From assembly GCA_023511795.1 (NCBI GenBank), contig JAIMAU010000002.1, positions 283,916 through 347,915 on the forward strand: DNA of 64,000 nt, given 5' to 3'. The DNA comes from Armatimonadota bacterium (GTDB taxonomy: Bacteria > Armatimonadota > UBA5829 > DTJY01). The notes beneath the pieces were generated by a model, which did not search any database, had not been told where the DNA came from, and worked only from the letters and a program-made list of their open reading frames with translations. Below are positions 54,766 through 63,184 of the stretch, in pieces (the first letter of the stretch is position 1; every line of letters starts with the position of its first letter). The translations under genes and the position numbers were made by a program.

Positions 54766-55185
54766 ATGGCAAACAAATATGACGGTCTAGATGCGGAGTT
54801 CCGGGCGAAGTTAGGATTATTCGAGAAACGCCTACTTGAGCGAGGTATCCATGTAAAGCTTGTATGTGGCTATAGATCAATCGAAGAGCAGGACCGGCTG
54901 TATGCGCTGGGCAGAACAAAGCCGGGCAAAATTGTTACCAAGGCGCGTGGTGGCTACTCATGGCATAATTTCGGGCTAGCTGCTGATTATGCATTTGTTG
55001 TTGGCGGCCGACTTACCTGGAATGGTCCTTGGAGCGTTTTTGGCAGGATTGCGAGGGAATGCGGCTTAGAATGGGGAGGCGATTTCAAGGGATTCTCCGA
55101 CCGCCCGCATGTGCAGTGGAGAAAGGGCAGAACGCTGGCAGCAATGAGGAAGGGTTTGGCTACTATTACGCGTAATTTGGAGTGA
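54766..55185 (+). CDS. M15 family D,L-peptidase endolysin
   Basis: A 139-residue L-alanyl-D-glutamate-type peptidase (M15, VanY-like). The zinc site is visible as S-W-H67-x6-D74 and H115, with Glu102 as a likely catalytic residue. It lacks a signal peptide and a cell-wall-binding domain, as in small phage endolysins that need a holin. This is the last gene of the phage module. Confidence 0.8.
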   Translation: MANKYDGLDAEFRAKLGLFEKRLLERGIHVKLVCGYRSIEEQDRLYALGRTKPGKIVTKARGGYSWHNFGLAADYAFVVGGRLTWNGPWSVFGRIARECGLEWGGDFKGFSDRPHVQWRKGRTLAAMRKGLATITRNLE

Positions 55186-55254
55186 CAATCCTATACTTGT
55201 ATGGTATTCTGAACAAGGCTTCGATTACACTATGTTGTTTGGGGGATTAGGCAA

Positions 55255-55968
55255 ATGTTGATTACCATTATCGGCAGAGGCCATGGGGGCACACGGGCGA
55301 TGAGCAAGACGCTTGTAGATAGCGGCGTGTATATGGGGGCACAGCTCAACGCTTCCTATGACCTTGTCCCTGCTGAGGAAATGTACGAGGCATGTCGAAT
55401 TATGGCGCGGCATGTCGTTCACCTCGGTGGGGTGCAGTGGGACTTTTCAAAGCTTTACGAGATGCCGATAGACCCCGAATTTGAGCGCCTAGTGCGTTCA
55501 TATCTTCATTCGGTATTGGAGAGCGATGCCCCATATCGAGGGTGGAAACTTCCTGAGACGACGCTTGTATACCCTTGGATTAGCCGCATGTTTCCTGATG
55601 CTTACTACATACATTGGACGCGCGACCCGCGAGACTCAATTTTAAATGCTCATCTCACGGATGATCTTGCGAAGTTCGGAGTTCCCTATACCCCGGTTCA
55701 AGATGAGCGCCTTAGGCGGGCTGTAAGTTGGAAATATCAGCGCGAGATTGTCAAGGCAACTCCGAGGCCTAAGCACGCGATTGATGTGCGCTTTGAAGAT
55801 TTTGTGCTGGACCAGGAAAAGACCCTCAAGCGGCTCGAGGAGTTTCTCGGCATTCATCTTGCCCGCATAGAAGTTCGTCCTGAGGCAGTTGGCCGCTGGA
55901 AAACGGACGAAGGACAACACGACTTCGACTTCCTTAGAGAAGATATGAAGGAATTAGGGTACCTGTAA
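55255..55968 (+). CDS. PAPS-dependent sulfotransferase family protein
   Basis: A 237-residue protein. The 5'-phosphosulfate loop appears as G-R-G-H-G-G-T-R (residues 7-14) and the 3'-phosphate-binding motif as H-W-T-R-D-P-R-D-S (about 122-130). It would move sulfate from PAPS to a hydroxyl on a sugar or lipid. It is convergent with the CysN-CysC/CysD genes that make PAPS, 35 bases apart; this supports a sulfation role over sulfate reduction. The acceptor is unknown. Confidence 0.78.
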   Translation: MLITIIGRGHGGTRAMSKTLVDSGVYMGAQLNASYDLVPAEEMYEACRIMARHVVHLGGVQWDFSKLYEMPIDPEFERLVRSYLHSVLESDAPYRGWKLPETTLVYPWISRMFPDAYYIHWTRDPRDSILNAHLTDDLAKFGVPYTPVQDERLRRAVSWKYQREIVKATPRPKHAIDVRFEDFVLDQEKTLKRLEEFLGIHLARIEVRPEAVGRWKTDEGQHDFDFLREDMKELGYL

Positions 55969-56003
55969 ACTTTGTTTCTTGCTTAGTTGACGAGCTCAGG
56001 TCT

Positions 56004-57884
56004 CTACAAAACGTTTTTCTTTCCCAAAAACGCCATGACTGTGCAGACTGCCTCGTTGATTGAAATTTGGTCTGTCCGCAAGTGCAAGTCTGGTGATTCA
56101 GGCGCTTCATAGGGTGATGATATGCCAGTGAAGTCTGGGATTTCATTGGCACGAGCTTTAGCATATAGGCCCTTTGGGTCTCGTGCTTCGCATACTTCAA
56201 GTGGGGCGTCAACAAATACTTCAATAAACCGTTCGCTGCCGATGATTTGCCGGGCGTTTAATCGGTCCTTCCTAAATGGCGAAATGAATGAGGTAATGAC
56301 TATGAGCCCGGCATCGTTAAATAGCTTAGCTACCTCTGCGACACGTCGTATGTTTTCCGTGCGGTCTTCTGGTGAGAAGCCTAGGTCGCGGTTCAGCCCT
56401 TGCCGTATGTTGTCTCCATCGAGCACAAAGCATGCGCGTCCTTCCTCAATAAGACGCTTTTCAAGTGCGTAGGCAAGCGTGGACTTGCCTGATGCGGAGA
56501 GCCCTGTGAGCCAGATTGTTACAGGGCGTTGACCTAGCACCCTCGACCTGTCTTCGATTCCAACGTAGCCTTTATGGCGCACGATGTGTCGTTCTGGCGC
56601 CTCATAGCGGTGGAGGCGGTCGATAATCAACCCTGCACCCACTGTGAAGTTGGTCTGTGGATCTATGACAATGAAGCCGCCGGTCTGCCTGTTATGTTGA
56701 TACTCGTCGCATAGGATAGGGCGGAACAACTGCATGCTGATGCGTCCAATATCGTTAAGTTGGAGATTGGTGGCTGGTTGCCGATGGAGAGTGCTAGGGT
56801 CAATCACGTATTTTAAATCAAAGAACCGTCCTCTAGCAGTAGTTGTAGTATGTTTGATGAGATACTGGCGGTCGAGGCGGAGCGGCTCCTCATGCATCCA
56901 TATAAGCATTGCTTCCAGCTCATGAGCTATCCAGGGCAGGTTTGCGGGGTGGGCGAGCATATCTCCTCGGCTGATATCGAGCTCATCCTCCAGGCAAATT
57001 GTTATTGGCTGTGGTGAGAATGCATAATCAACATCTTGGCGGTCGTAAATAATTCGCGATACACGGCTTGTCTTCCCTGAGGGAAGAACAATCACCTCGT
57101 CGTTCACCCTTACCACACCTGACGCCACATTTCCACAGTAGCCCCGAAAATTGCCGCTTGGCCTGAGAACGTATTGGACGGGAAAGCGGAAGTCTATCAG
57201 GTTTCGGTCGCTAGCGATGTGGACATTTTCTAAATGTGCGAGAAGCGGGGCTCCTTCATACCAGGACATGTTTGTGCTTCGATACACTACATTGTCGCCA
57301 TGAAGTGCACTAATCGGGATGAATTCAAGGTCTTGTGTTCGAAGCTTTGAAGCAAATTCTGCATATTCGGCGACGATATTCTCAAAAGCATTTTGAGAAT
57401 AGCCGACAAGGTCCATTTTGTTCACAGCAACGGTAATATGTGGAATTCCCAGTAGCGATGCTATGAATCCATGGCGCTTTGACTGGGTGGTTACACCATT
57501 AAGGGCATCAATTAAAATTACAGCCAAATCCGCGGTTGAAGCTCCTGTGACCATGTTACGCGTATATTGCTCGTGTCCCGGAGTGTCAGCGATGATAAAG
57601 CGGCGGCGCGGGGTTGCAAAGTGACGATAGGCGACGTCTATTGTTATTCCTTGTTCGCGCTCTGCTCGAAGGCCATCGGTTAGGAGGGCGAAGTCTACGC
57701 CTTCTCGGCCTGCGCGCCGAGAGTCGCTGTGCAGTGCGGCTAGGTGGTCTTCATAAATGCATTTGGCATCATGGAGGAGGCGTCCTATCAGCGTTGATTT
57801 TCCATCGTCAACGCTTCCGGCTGTTGTAAAGCGAAGCAGTTCAATCTCTTGAGCTTGTTTTATGAAATCTTCAAGTGTTGGCAT
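56004..57884 (-). CDS. cysNC: Bifunctional sulfate adenylyltransferase large subunit/APS kinase (CysN-CysC fusion)
   Basis: A 626-residue NodQ-like fusion. The CysN GTPase has a P-loop G-S-V-D-D-G-K-S (23-30), D-T-P-G-H-E and N-K-M-D; the CysC kinase (from about 450) has G-L-S-A-S-G-K-S-T and the F-I-S-P-F-R phosphoacceptor region. With CysD it makes APS and phosphorylates it to PAPS. The domain order and the neighbouring sulfotransferase match nodulation-like sulfation modules. It lies 51 bases after cysD on the same strand. Confidence 0.92.
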   Translation of the reverse strand: MPTLEDFIKQAQEIELLRFTTAGSVDDGKSTLIGRLLHDAKCIYEDHLAALHSDSRRAGREGVDFALLTDGLRAEREQGITIDVAYRHFATPRRRFIIADTPGHEQYTRNMVTGASTADLAVILIDALNGVTTQSKRHGFIASLLGIPHITVAVNKMDLVGYSQNAFENIVAEYAEFASKLRTQDLEFIPISALHGDNVVYRSTNMSWYEGAPLLAHLENVHIASDRNLIDFRFPVQYVLRPSGNFRGYCGNVASGVVRVNDEVIVLPSGKTSRVSRIIYDRQDVDYAFSPQPITICLEDELDISRGDMLAHPANLPWIAHELEAMLIWMHEEPLRLDRQYLIKHTTTTARGRFFDLKYVIDPSTLHRQPATNLQLNDIGRISMQLFRPILCDEYQHNRQTGGFIVIDPQTNFTVGAGLIIDRLHRYEAPERHIVRHKGYVGIEDRSRVLGQRPVTIWLTGLSASGKSTLAYALEKRLIEEGRACFVLDGDNIRQGLNRDLGFSPEDRTENIRRVAEVAKLFNDAGLIVITSFISPFRKDRLNARQIIGSERFIEVFVDAPLEVCEARDPKGLYAKARANEIPDFTGISSPYEAPESPDLHLRTDQISINEAVCTVMAFLGKKNVL

Positions 57885-57935
57885 CTCGAAAGCTTTAGTT
57901 GATTTCTTTTGTCGATTTATAGTTTTTCTACAGAG

Positions 57936-58841
57936 TTAAAAATAACCTTCGCGCTTCTTTTGCTCCATTGAACTATCTTGGTCATGGTCAATCAGCCTTG
58001 TGATGCGCTCTGAATGGCGAACGAGCATCATTTCTTCGATAATTTCTGGCACTGTCCTTGCTGATGAGCGGACGGCTCCTGTGCATGGATAGCATCCAAG
58101 CGTGCGGAAGCGGCACATAACCATTTCTGGCTTTTCGCCTGGGAGAAGGCGTGTGCGTTCGTAGACTGGGATAAGGCGGTTCTCCCTTACAACAACTGGC
58201 TGTTCTTTTGCAAAGTACATTGGCACAACAGGGATTCCTTCGGTATAGATGTAAAGCCAGATATCAAGTTCAGTCCAGTTAGAGAGCGGAAATACTCGAA
58301 TGCTTTCACCCTTTTTGATGCGTCCGTTGTAGATATTCCAAAGTTCGGGTCGCTGGTTTTTGGGGTCCCACTGGCCAAAAGAGTCGCGAAACGAGAATAT
58401 GCGCTCCTTGGCGCGTGATTTTTCCTCATCCCGTCGTGCGCCTCCGAAAGCAGCATCAAATCCCCCTTCCTTAAGGGCGTTTAAAAGAGCCTGGGTTTTT
58501 AGTGCTGCACAGCACTTCACCGTGCCCCAGTCCCAGGGATCAGCTCCTTGTGCGATTGCTTCTTCATGGCGATATACAATCAGGTCGGCGCCGATTTCCT
58601 TGCAAAATGCATCGCGGAATTCATACATTTCAGGAAACTTCATGCCCGTGTCGACATGGAGCAAAGGAAAGGGTATGCGACCGGGGTAAAACGCCTTTTG
58701 CGCTAGACGGACCATGCACGAGGAGTCCTTGCCGACTGAGTAGAGCATCACGGGCCGCTCGAATTCGGCAACGACTTCGCGGATTATGTGTATGCTTTCA
58801 GCTTCTAGGGCTTTGAGATTTGATAGGCGATACCGTTCCAT
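57936..58841 (-). CDS. cysD: Sulfate adenylyltransferase small subunit
   Basis: A 301-residue CysD/NodP of the PP-loop family, with Y-S-V-G-K-D-S-S (about 34-41), D-T-G-M-K-F-P-E and the G-C-Y-P-C-T-G-A motif near the end. It pairs with CysN to form APS from sulfate and ATP. It is the first gene of the cysD-cysNC transcript. No PAPS reductase or sulfite reductase is in the window, so assimilation cannot be inferred here. Confidence 0.92.
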   Translation of the reverse strand: MERYRLSNLKALEAESIHIIREVVAEFERPVMLYSVGKDSSCMVRLAQKAFYPGRIPFPLLHVDTGMKFPEMYEFRDAFCKEIGADLIVYRHEEAIAQGADPWDWGTVKCCAALKTQALLNALKEGGFDAAFGGARRDEEKSRAKERIFSFRDSFGQWDPKNQRPELWNIYNGRIKKGESIRVFPLSNWTELDIWLYIYTEGIPVVPMYFAKEQPVVVRENRLIPVYERTRLLPGEKPEMVMCRFRTLGCYPCTGAVRSSARTVPEIIEEMMLVRHSERITRLIDHDQDSSMEQKKREGYF

Positions 58842-59002
58842 AGCAGAGGATATATTATGGGAGAGAAATCAAATAACCTGCTTGTTTTTCTGCGAAGACT
58901 AAATTTAATTTTTCGCGAAGTGGTTGGTGGTGAAACTGAAATCCTTAGACTACTATCAAGGTTTATTCGGATTTAAATTAACCAAAGAAGATTATTCAGC
59001 CA

Positions 59003-59122
59003 ATGAATGACAAAAATAAAAAGGCACGCCTCGTCTCAGACCTCGAAGTGCTTGCCCTTGCAGAAGCTCTGGGGTGTTCTCCTTGCTGGCTTCACACCGG
59101 CGATGGCTCCCCGACCGCCTGA
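59003..59122 (+). pseudogene. C-terminal fragment of an XRE-type HTH regulator
   Basis: A 39-codon frame reads V-S-D-L-E-V-L-A-L-A-E-A-L-G, then W-L-H-T-G-D-G. That is the usual end of a Cro/C1-type helix-turn-helix domain. The DNA-binding helices that should precede it are absent; the frame has a stop at 58979. It lies at the left edge of the more GC-rich defence island and looks like the remnant of its regulator or of another gene cut by integration. Confidence 0.5.
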
Positions 59123-59286
59123 CGCAGATGGTTTTCCCCGCTGCACCACGACCTCGTTTGAAGGAATCAAGTATGGCCGCGTCGAAACTGCCATGTGGGA
59201 CAGCTATGGGTGAGCGTTTCCCACCATTGCGCTCACATTCTTGAAGTGAGCTGGCAGGGCTGAGTGACGGTAATTGTCACCCGGTC

Positions 59287-62200
59287 TTGTTCACCCCCCG
59301 TGACCTCAGTCTCGAAAGCAGTAACGCCTGGGAGGTAGTGGGCGTTCATATGCGTCGCGATGTGCCTGGCACTTTCAGGCACGGGTATTTTCACGGAGAA
59401 CAAGGTGAATGCGGGATGATTCCTCCGAAAGCGGAAGATATACTACACGGTGATTTCTGGCCAGAGCCGGTCCGCGTTCTGAAAGTCCAGGAGATCGGCG
59501 ACCGAACGAAGATCGAGGCCGTCGGCGTGAACACAGGCCACTTCTACTCGAACATCTTCAGTCCGGCGGACCTATCCGGCGTTGAGGTCAGAAGCGAAAC
59601 CGGTCGTGACTTTGGCGGCAACGGTGAAGCCTTTTTCCTGGCGATGGAGGCGCATCGCATCCGATACGCCCAGCAGTTTGACCCGATCTTCGCCGTAAAC
59701 GTTTCTCAAGTAGACCCGCTACCGCATCAGATCGAGGCCGTGTATCATTTCATCCTGCGCAATCCGCGTATCAGGTTTCTCCTCGCGGATGACCCCGGCG
59801 CTGGCAAGACCATCATGACTGGCCTGCTGCTCAAGGAGTTGAAGTATCGCGGTGTTGTCCGCAGGTGTTTGATCGTTGTTCCCGGACACCTGAAGGAGCA
59901 GTGGCTTCGAGAGATGAAAGAGCGGTTTGGCGAAACCTTCACTCTCATAGATCGGGCCGTGGTGAACGCCAATTGGGGGCGAAATGTCTGGCAGGAGATT
60001 CCCCAAGTCATTACCTCTATGGACTTCGCAAAGCAGGACGACATGATGGCGAGTCTGGGCGAAGCCCGGTGGGACCTGGTCGTCGTAGATGAGGCACACA
60101 AGATGGCGGCCTACCGGTATGGCGAAAAGCTGGATCGCACGGAGCGGTACAAGTTTGGCGAACTTCTCTCCCGCACGAGTGACTTCCTTCTCTTCCTGAC
60201 AGCCACACCACACCGAGGCGACCCTGAGAACTTCCGCTTGTTTCTTGACCTTTTGGAGCCCGGGATGTTCTCTAACACCGAGCTCCTACTAGAGTCCGTC
60301 AGTAGCCATGATAACCCGCTCTTCCTACGCAGGCTGAAGGAAGACCTAAAGGATTTCGAGGGTAGACCGCTATTCCCCCCGCGTCATGTGATTACAAAGG
60401 CTTACCGTTTGAATGACGATGAAAAGCGCCTCTACAACGCTGTCACTTCCTATGTAGAGGAATCATACAATAGGGCTCTGTCCACCGAGAAGCGGAATGT
60501 GGCTTTTGCTCTCCTAATTCTCCAGCGCCGTATGGCGTCCAGCGTGCGGGCCGTACGCCGATCTCTCGAACGCCGCAAAGAGCGCCTGGAGGAGCTTCTG
60601 AACCTTGGACGGTGGCTTGCTCAGCAAGACACTGTGGACGAGGAGGCTCTAGAAGATGCACCCGAAGCCGAGCGCATGCGTCGGGAAGAGGAACTGGTGG
60701 AGCGACTCACTGCCGCAGAGACTCGCGAGGAGCTTCAGGAGGAGATAGGCACTTTGGCCGACCTGATACGCCTCGCCCGCGACGCCGAGAAGCAGGAGAT
60801 AGAGACCAAGCTGGCGGAGCTTCGCCAGGTCATCAGCGACCAACAGATTCAGAGGACTGGTGAGAAGCTGTTGATATTCACCGAGTCCAGGGAGACCCTG
60901 GAGTACCTGGCCGAGAAGCTGAAGGCATGGGGCTTTTCGGTAGTCGTCCTCCATGGGGCAATGAACCTCGATGCACGCATTCGCGCCGAACACGACTTCC
61001 GCGAGCGGGCGCAGGTCATGGTCTCGACCGAGGCAGGCGGCGAGGGCATCAACCTCCAGTTCTGCGCTCTCATGGTGAACTATGACATCCCATGGACACC
61101 GAACCGCCTTGAACAGCGCATGGGTCGAATCCACCGGTATGGACAGCAAAAGGAAGTGCATATCTACAATCTAGTCGCCGCCGACACACGCGAAGGCCGG
61201 GTGCTAGAGGCTATTTTCCGCAAACTTGAGCGTATACAGGAAGCTCTCGGTGCAGACCGCGTATTCGATGTCATCGGCGAAGTTCTCCCCGGTCGCGGTC
61301 TTAAGGATCTAATTGTCGATGCCATCGCCAATCGGCGCACGATGGACGAGATCATCGGCGACATCGAGGCCATCCCGGACGAGGAAGCAGTCAGCAGGGC
61401 GAAAGAGGCTGTGCTAGAGGCCCTGGCGACCCGCCATGTTGATCTTCAGCGCGTTCTCGGTGAGGACCGGTCTGCGCGGGAGAGCAGGCTCGTTCCTGAA
61501 TACATCGAGCGGTTCTTCGAGCGCTCCTGTGCCTTCGTCGGCATGAACGTCGAGCGTCGCAATAGTGTCTGGCGGGTGCCCAGCGTACCCTTTGAGATTC
61601 GCAACGTGTCCCAAAGCTTCAAGCACCAGTTCGGCGAGGTATTCAGAGAGTACAATAGGATTGCCTTCGAGAAGGAAAATGCCCGCCGAAACGAGGCAAT
61701 CTTTGTCGCCCCAGGCCACCCACTGCTGGAGTCCCTCATCGAGCAAATCTTCACCAGATGCGCGGAGGATATGAACCGCGGTGCTGTCTTCACTGACCCG
61801 GATGGGCGGCTAGACGGCTGGGTTTGGTTCGTCGAAGGCGAGGTCCGAGACGGCATGAATCAAATCGCTGGGCGACGGCTCTTCGCGGTGTACCAGCCCA
61901 TAGACGGGGATATGCGGTTGGTCAGTTCTTCCATCCTCTGGGATCTGAAACCTGTGGTCGAGCCCGGCGCAGATGAACAGTGCCCGAACGAGAGCGAAAT
62001 CGTGGCCTATGCCATCGAGAACGTCCTGGAGGGATACCGTGCCGAGATCGCTGCGCAACGAAACCGAGATGCAGAAATCAAGCGAAAGTACGGCGTGCGA
62101 TCCCTGGATCAAATGATCCTCGATTCCGAGGCGAAGCTCGTGGACTATGAGACCCGCCGTGCGAAGGGCGAGGCTCTGCCAGATGTGGATATTCAGAATG

Positions 62201-62721
62201 AGAGACGTCGAAATGACGATCTTCGAAGGCGAAAGTGCGACCTGGAGAACGAGATACGGCGTGAGACAAGCCTTCTGCCGTCTAGTCCAAGGGTACTCGG
62301 AGTCGTGCGCGTGATTCCCAAGCCGCCCGCTGACAAGGCAATGATGTGCTCCGATGCGGAAGTCGAGGCTGTCGGCATGAAGGTTGCCATGGAATATGAG
62401 CTTGCCCAGGGCCGTACACCGGAGGACGTGTCACAGCAAAACCTAGGTTATGATGTGCGATCAACCGACCCTAACGGCGCTGTCCGGTACATAGAAGTCA
62501 AAGCGAGGGCCACCAGCGGCACGATTGTCCTGACCCCAAACGAGTGGCTGATGGCTAGGCGACTCCAGCAAGAGTATTGGCTGTACGTGGTCGAAAACGT
62601 TTCTACGGACCCGACACTATATACCTTGCAAAATCCGGCCGACAAACTCCAGCCCGAACAAGTTGTCGAGATCGTCCGCTATGTCGTGAAGGACTGGAAA
62701 GAAGGGCTGAAGAATGCGTGA
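59287..62721 (+). CDS. SNF2-family helicase with C-terminal DUF3883-like domain (DrmD-like)
   Basis: A 1144-residue SWI2/SNF2 ATPase. Walker A has the form D-D-P-G-A-G-K-T (about 168-175), D-E-A-H is near 268, T-A-T-P-H-R near 306, and the second RecA domain (about 525-635) contains V-V-L-H-G, E-A-G-G-E-G-I-N and Q-R-M-G-R-I-H-R. Residues 1022-1144 resemble DUF3883, with Y-I-E-V-K-A-R and W-L-Y-V-V-E. DISARM DrmD proteins share this plan. Translation starts near TTG 59287, with no strong ribosome site; codons 59245-59286 are also open. It overlaps the next gene by 8 bases. It probably acts on incoming phage DNA with the methylase downstream. Confidence 0.85.
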   Translation: MFTPRDLSLESSNAWEVVGVHMRRDVPGTFRHGYFHGEQGECGMIPPKAEDILHGDFWPEPVRVLKVQEIGDRTKIEAVGVNTGHFYSNIFSPADLSGVEVRSETGRDFGGNGEAFFLAMEAHRIRYAQQFDPIFAVNVSQVDPLPHQIEAVYHFILRNPRIRFLLADDPGAGKTIMTGLLLKELKYRGVVRRCLIVVPGHLKEQWLREMKERFGETFTLIDRAVVNANWGRNVWQEIPQVITSMDFAKQDDMMASLGEARWDLVVVDEAHKMAAYRYGEKLDRTERYKFGELLSRTSDFLLFLTATPHRGDPENFRLFLDLLEPGMFSNTELLLESVSSHDNPLFLRRLKEDLKDFEGRPLFPPRHVITKAYRLNDDEKRLYNAVTSYVEESYNRALSTEKRNVAFALLILQRRMASSVRAVRRSLERRKERLEELLNLGRWLAQQDTVDEEALEDAPEAERMRREEELVERLTAAETREELQEEIGTLADLIRLARDAEKQEIETKLAELRQVISDQQIQRTGEKLLIFTESRETLEYLAEKLKAWGFSVVVLHGAMNLDARIRAEHDFRERAQVMVSTEAGGEGINLQFCALMVNYDIPWTPNRLEQRMGRIHRYGQQKEVHIYNLVAADTREGRVLEAIFRKLERIQEALGADRVFDVIGEVLPGRGLKDLIVDAIANRRTMDEIIGDIEAIPDEEAVSRAKEAVLEALATRHVDLQRVLGEDRSARESRLVPEYIERFFERSCAFVGMNVERRNSVWRVPSVPFEIRNVSQSFKHQFGEVFREYNRIAFEKENARRNEAIFVAPGHPLLESLIEQIFTRCAEDMNRGAVFTDPDGRLDGWVWFVEGEVRDGMNQIAGRRLFAVYQPIDGDMRLVSSSILWDLKPVVEPGADEQCPNESEIVAYAIENVLEGYRAEIAAQRNRDAEIKRKYGVRSLDQMILDSEAKLVDYETRRAKGEALPDVDIQNERRRNDDLRRRKCDLENEIRRETSLLPSSPRVLGVVRVIPKPPADKAMMCSDAEVEAVGMKVAMEYELAQGRTPEDVSQQNLGYDVRSTDPNGAVRYIEVKARATSGTIVLTPNEWLMARRLQQEYWLYVVENVSTDPTLYTLQNPADKLQPEQVVEIVRYVVKDWKEGLKNA

Positions 62722-63184
62722 GCGGGAGGTCACCAAGGCCGTGGCAATGCGCTTGCGCGAAGATGGCGCTATGAACTTGAAGGTGAGATACGGCTCCGAA
62801 ACGGGTCCAGATATTGAATGCGAGCTTCCGCGTTCGAGGCGCAAGTTGTACGTGGAAGTAAAAGGGAATCGGGCTGGAAACGAGAGTCAGACCTGTCGCA
62901 GAGCTATCGGTGAAGCTCTGTTGCAGACCCTCTCTATTTACGACCGAGATGTGGTCTGTGCGATAGCCCTGCCGTACAGCGACGGCTACACCAAGGTTGT
63001 GCGAAGCATCATGCCGGGGCTTCGGGTGCTCGGCGTGCACGTACTGCTCGTGAGAGGCACAGAGGTCTGGCACTTACGGCCCGACTCGGTAGGTTTTTTC
63101 CATCTGTGCCAGAATCTATCATTGAGGAAGATGACAAATGAGTCTAGAAGGTCCGCAAGGACCGCAAGGCAAGCGGCTAATTGA
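62714..63184 (+). CDS. Small PD-(D/E)XK nuclease-like protein within the defence operon
   Basis: A 156-residue protein that overlaps the helicase by 8 bases and the methyltransferase by 47. It has a nuclease-like core: helix, then G-P-D33-I-E, then V-E48-V-K50-G, then a helix with Q71-x4-Y76. This is the PD-(D/E)XK pattern with the accessory Q-x(4)-Y. The last 30 residues look unstructured. I do not recognise it as a named DISARM or BREX component. It could cut unmethylated DNA, or be an inactive partner; the motif residues favour an active fold. Confidence 0.7.
   Translation: MREREVTKAVAMRLREDGAMNLKVRYGSETGPDIECELPRSRRKLYVEVKGNRAGNESQTCRRAIGEALLQTLSIYDRDVVCAIALPYSDGYTKVVRSIMPGLRVLGVHVLLVRGTEVWHLRPDSVGFFHLCQNLSLRKMTNESRRSARTARQAAN

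Larger units (their letters stand above)
49244..55185 (+). mobile_element. Mu-like prophage remnant: head and lysis genes only
   Basis: Ten same-strand frames encode a portal, a capsid protease, a capsid-decoration-like protein, the major capsid, connectors, holin-like proteins and an endolysin in Mu-like order. No terminase, transposase/integrase, repressor, tail or tape-measure gene is found, and the flanks are ordinary chromosomal genes. Portal and capsid each have one in-frame stop. No attachment-site repeats were seen by eye. Decayed prophage is the simplest reading; a domesticated capsid is an alternative. Confidence 0.75.

Noticed and set aside
59007..59213. 68-codon frame overlapping the XRE fragment
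   Set aside because: The neighbouring frame gives a recognisable HTH C-terminus; this one does not resemble any protein.
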